From Hydrogenimonas cancrithermarum (lineage in GTDB: Bacteria > Campylobacterota > Campylobacteria > Campylobacterales > Hydrogenimonadaceae), in the NCBI RefSeq assembly GCF_030296055.1, contig NZ_AP027370.1:1068501-1132500 (forward strand): 64,000 bases of DNA, written 5' to 3'. The position numbers and the translations under genes were made by a program. The first letter of the stretch is position 1. Each line of letters starts with the position of its first letter. Under the pieces are notes generated by a model that saw nothing but the letters and a program-made list of their open reading frames with translations, was not told the DNA's origin and searched no databases. Below, piece after piece: positions 62,731 through 64,000 of this stretch.

Positions 62731-63674
62731 AAATGAAATATACGCTTCTTTTTATACTTTTGATAGGAGGTGCGCTTCATCTATCGGCGGACGAACCGAT
62801 TCAACCCATCCCTAAAACCATTCCCTACGATCACAAAAAAGCGGAACTCGGCAGGCTGCTTTTCATGGATCCGATGCTCTCTTCCGACGGTACGGTTAGC
62901 TGCCACAGCTGCCACGATTTCGACCATGGCGGAGCGGACCCGAGACCCGTTTCGATCGGCGTACACGGGAAGCCCGGCAATGTCAACGCCCCGACGGTCT
63001 TCAACAGCTACTTCAACTTCCGCCAGTTCTGGAACGGCCGCGCCAAAGACCTGAAAGACCAGGCCAACGGACCGCTCCACAATCCCGTCGAGATGGATAT
63101 GATTCCCAAAGAGATCGAAACCTACATATCGAAAAACGGATACTACAACAGACTCTTCCGCGAAGTTTTTCACTCCGAACCCTCCTACCCGAAAGCGCTC
63201 GAAGCGATCGCGGAGTTCGAAAAGGCGCTCATCACGCCCAATTGCCGTTTTGACCGATACATGAGAGGAGAAATTGAACTCTCCGCTATGGAGAAAAAAG
63301 GGTACAGGCTCTTCAAAACCCTCGGATGCATCACCTGCCACAACGGAATCAACGTCGGAGGCAACAGCTACCAGAAATTCGGTCTCATCTTCCCTTACGT
63401 CTGGAGAGCGGAAAATCCCGACAGATATGCCATCACCCACGATCCGAAAGACAAGAATGTCTACAAAGTCCCGACGCTCAGAAACATCGCGCTCACAGCC
63501 CCCTACTTTCACGACGGGAGCGCGAAGAGTCTCGAAGAGTCTCTTCGTAAAATGGGCCACCACAATCTCGGTTTCGAACTGGAAGAGGAGGAGATCACGG
63601 CTCTGAAAGCTTTCTTGAACGCTCTCACCGGCGAAAAACCCGCCATTTTGCGAGAGGGCGGGCGAAAGCGATGA
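62727..63674 (+). CDS. Di-haem cytochrome c peroxidase
   Basis: Length 315. A signal peptide ends near residue 21. Two haem sites, CHSCH (59-63) and CITCH (201-205), and the segment QANGPLHNPVEMDM typical of CcpA/MauG-type peroxidases. It would detoxify hydrogen peroxide in the periplasm using cytochrome c electrons. Overlaps mqnA by 4 bp and the next gene by 4 bp. Confidence 0.93.
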   Translation: MKMKYTLLFILLIGGALHLSADEPIQPIPKTIPYDHKKAELGRLLFMDPMLSSDGTVSCHSCHDFDHGGADPRPVSIGVHGKPGNVNAPTVFNSYFNFRQFWNGRAKDLKDQANGPLHNPVEMDMIPKEIETYISKNGYYNRLFREVFHSEPSYPKALEAIAEFEKALITPNCRFDRYMRGEIELSAMEKKGYRLFKTLGCITCHNGINVGGNSYQKFGLIFPYVWRAENPDRYAITHDPKDKNVYKVPTLRNIALTAPYFHDGSAKSLEESLRKMGHHNLGFELEEEEITALKAFLNALTGEKPAILREGGRKR

Positions 63675-64000
63675 ACCGGCTCTTCGCGAAAGTTGGCATC
63701 GCCCTGACGGCCGCGCTGCTCGGCATCGGCATCATCCTCTATCAGCAAAATTCTCTCAAAGAGAGTTTCGGTCGGATCGAATCGACCAACCAGACCTTCC
63801 AGAAACTCCATACCGACATCGTGACGCTCCAGCATACGGTTCTTCAGGCCAACTATTTTCTCTATTTCAACACCGACAGGATTCTTCAGGAGAGCAAAAC
63901 CATCACAAACGAACTCCAATCGCTCGAAAAAAAGATCCGTGACAACGCCGACTACTATCCCTATACCCTTCACCATTTGCGAAAGACCCAAGCGCTTTTC
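63671..64000 (+). CDS. Start of a membrane sensor protein, cut by the window edge
   Basis: Only 110 residues are in the window. A membrane helix (7-25) is followed by a helical periplasmic segment (SFGRIESTNQTFQKLHTDIV), the layout of the sensing part of a histidine kinase, diguanylate cyclase or chemoreceptor. The output domain lies beyond the edge, so its type is unknown. It overlaps the peroxidase stop by 4 bp. Confidence 0.7.
   Translation, partial: MNRLFAKVGIALTAALLGIGIILYQQNSLKESFGRIESTNQTFQKLHTDIVTLQHTVLQANYFLYFNTDRILQESKTITNELQSLEKKIRDNADYYPYTLHHLRKTQALF

Overview
The window is 64 kb of a Campylobacterota (Epsilonproteobacteria) chromosome with roughly balanced base composition. The assignment rests on gene content: the cco gene order with a DUF4006 protein and CcoG, a short futalosine-pathway MqnA, an orphan FlhB C-terminal protein (FlhX), a CiaB-like protein, a four-subunit pyruvate:ferredoxin oxidoreductase and a separate HisZ. 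A high-GC relative of Hydrogenimonas is one possibility, but genus cannot be fixed from this sequence. No rRNA, tRNA, CRISPR array, prophage or insertion sequence was recognised.

Layout. 1-4.7 kb: an alaC-like aminotransferase (cut by the window edge), two conserved proteins of unknown function, the rRNA methyltransferases rlmB and rsmI, and rpmE. 4.8-15.6 kb: a nine-gene MSHA-like type IV pilus or pseudopilus locus reading leftward, in the order mshI-J-K-L-N, a large Ig-domain prepilin, mshE-G and a small prepilin, behind rsmE and a small membrane protein. 15.7-20.4 kb: moeA, a lipoprotein cytochrome c, queD, queE and moaA; a perfect 84-bp tandem array lies between moaA and queE. 20.5-24.5 kb: the cytochrome bc1 complex (petABC), a glycosyltransferase-like gene and a 271-bp long inverted-repeat element. 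24.5-32.4 kb: mnmG, a coiled-coil protein with a degenerate receiver domain, ribE-thpR-cupin-flhX, an AMMECR1 protein, mnmD-like, a small acidic protein and luxS. 32.4-39 kb: porGDAB, gph, a peptide-binding protein, a rhodanese, rpsI and rplM. 39.1-47.5 kb: a cbb3 oxidase operon (ccoN-O-Q-P, DUF4006, ccoG, a 33-residue membrane peptide, a TPM-like protein, a FixH-like protein) preceded by a TonB receptor that looks copper-type. 47.6-58.5 kb: carA-DUF507, an aminotransferase-hisZ-purA-fliJ-motE cluster, a YceI protein, an unknown membrane protein, a CiaB-like metallopeptidase and rdgB. 58.6-64 kb: a YajR-like MFS transporter, moeA2-moaE-moaD, mqnA, a di-haem cytochrome c peroxidase and the start of a sensor protein.

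Together the genes describe a microaerobic, menaquinone-based respirer: MqnA (menaquinone), bc1, cbb3 oxidase, small c-type cytochromes and a periplasmic peroxidase, with pyruvate metabolised through ferredoxin. Molybdenum cofactor genes are dispersed over three sites with two moeA paralogues.

The least expected items are the 84-bp array, the 271-bp inverted element, recurring 7-bp repeat tracts at gene ends that put stops in all three frames, the cold-shock-like/coiled-coil/pseudo-receiver protein, the MSHA-like locus with an Ig-fold prepilin ending in a Gly-Asn tail, and the 33-residue membrane peptide in the cco operon. No wholly new multi-gene system could be shown from sequence alone.
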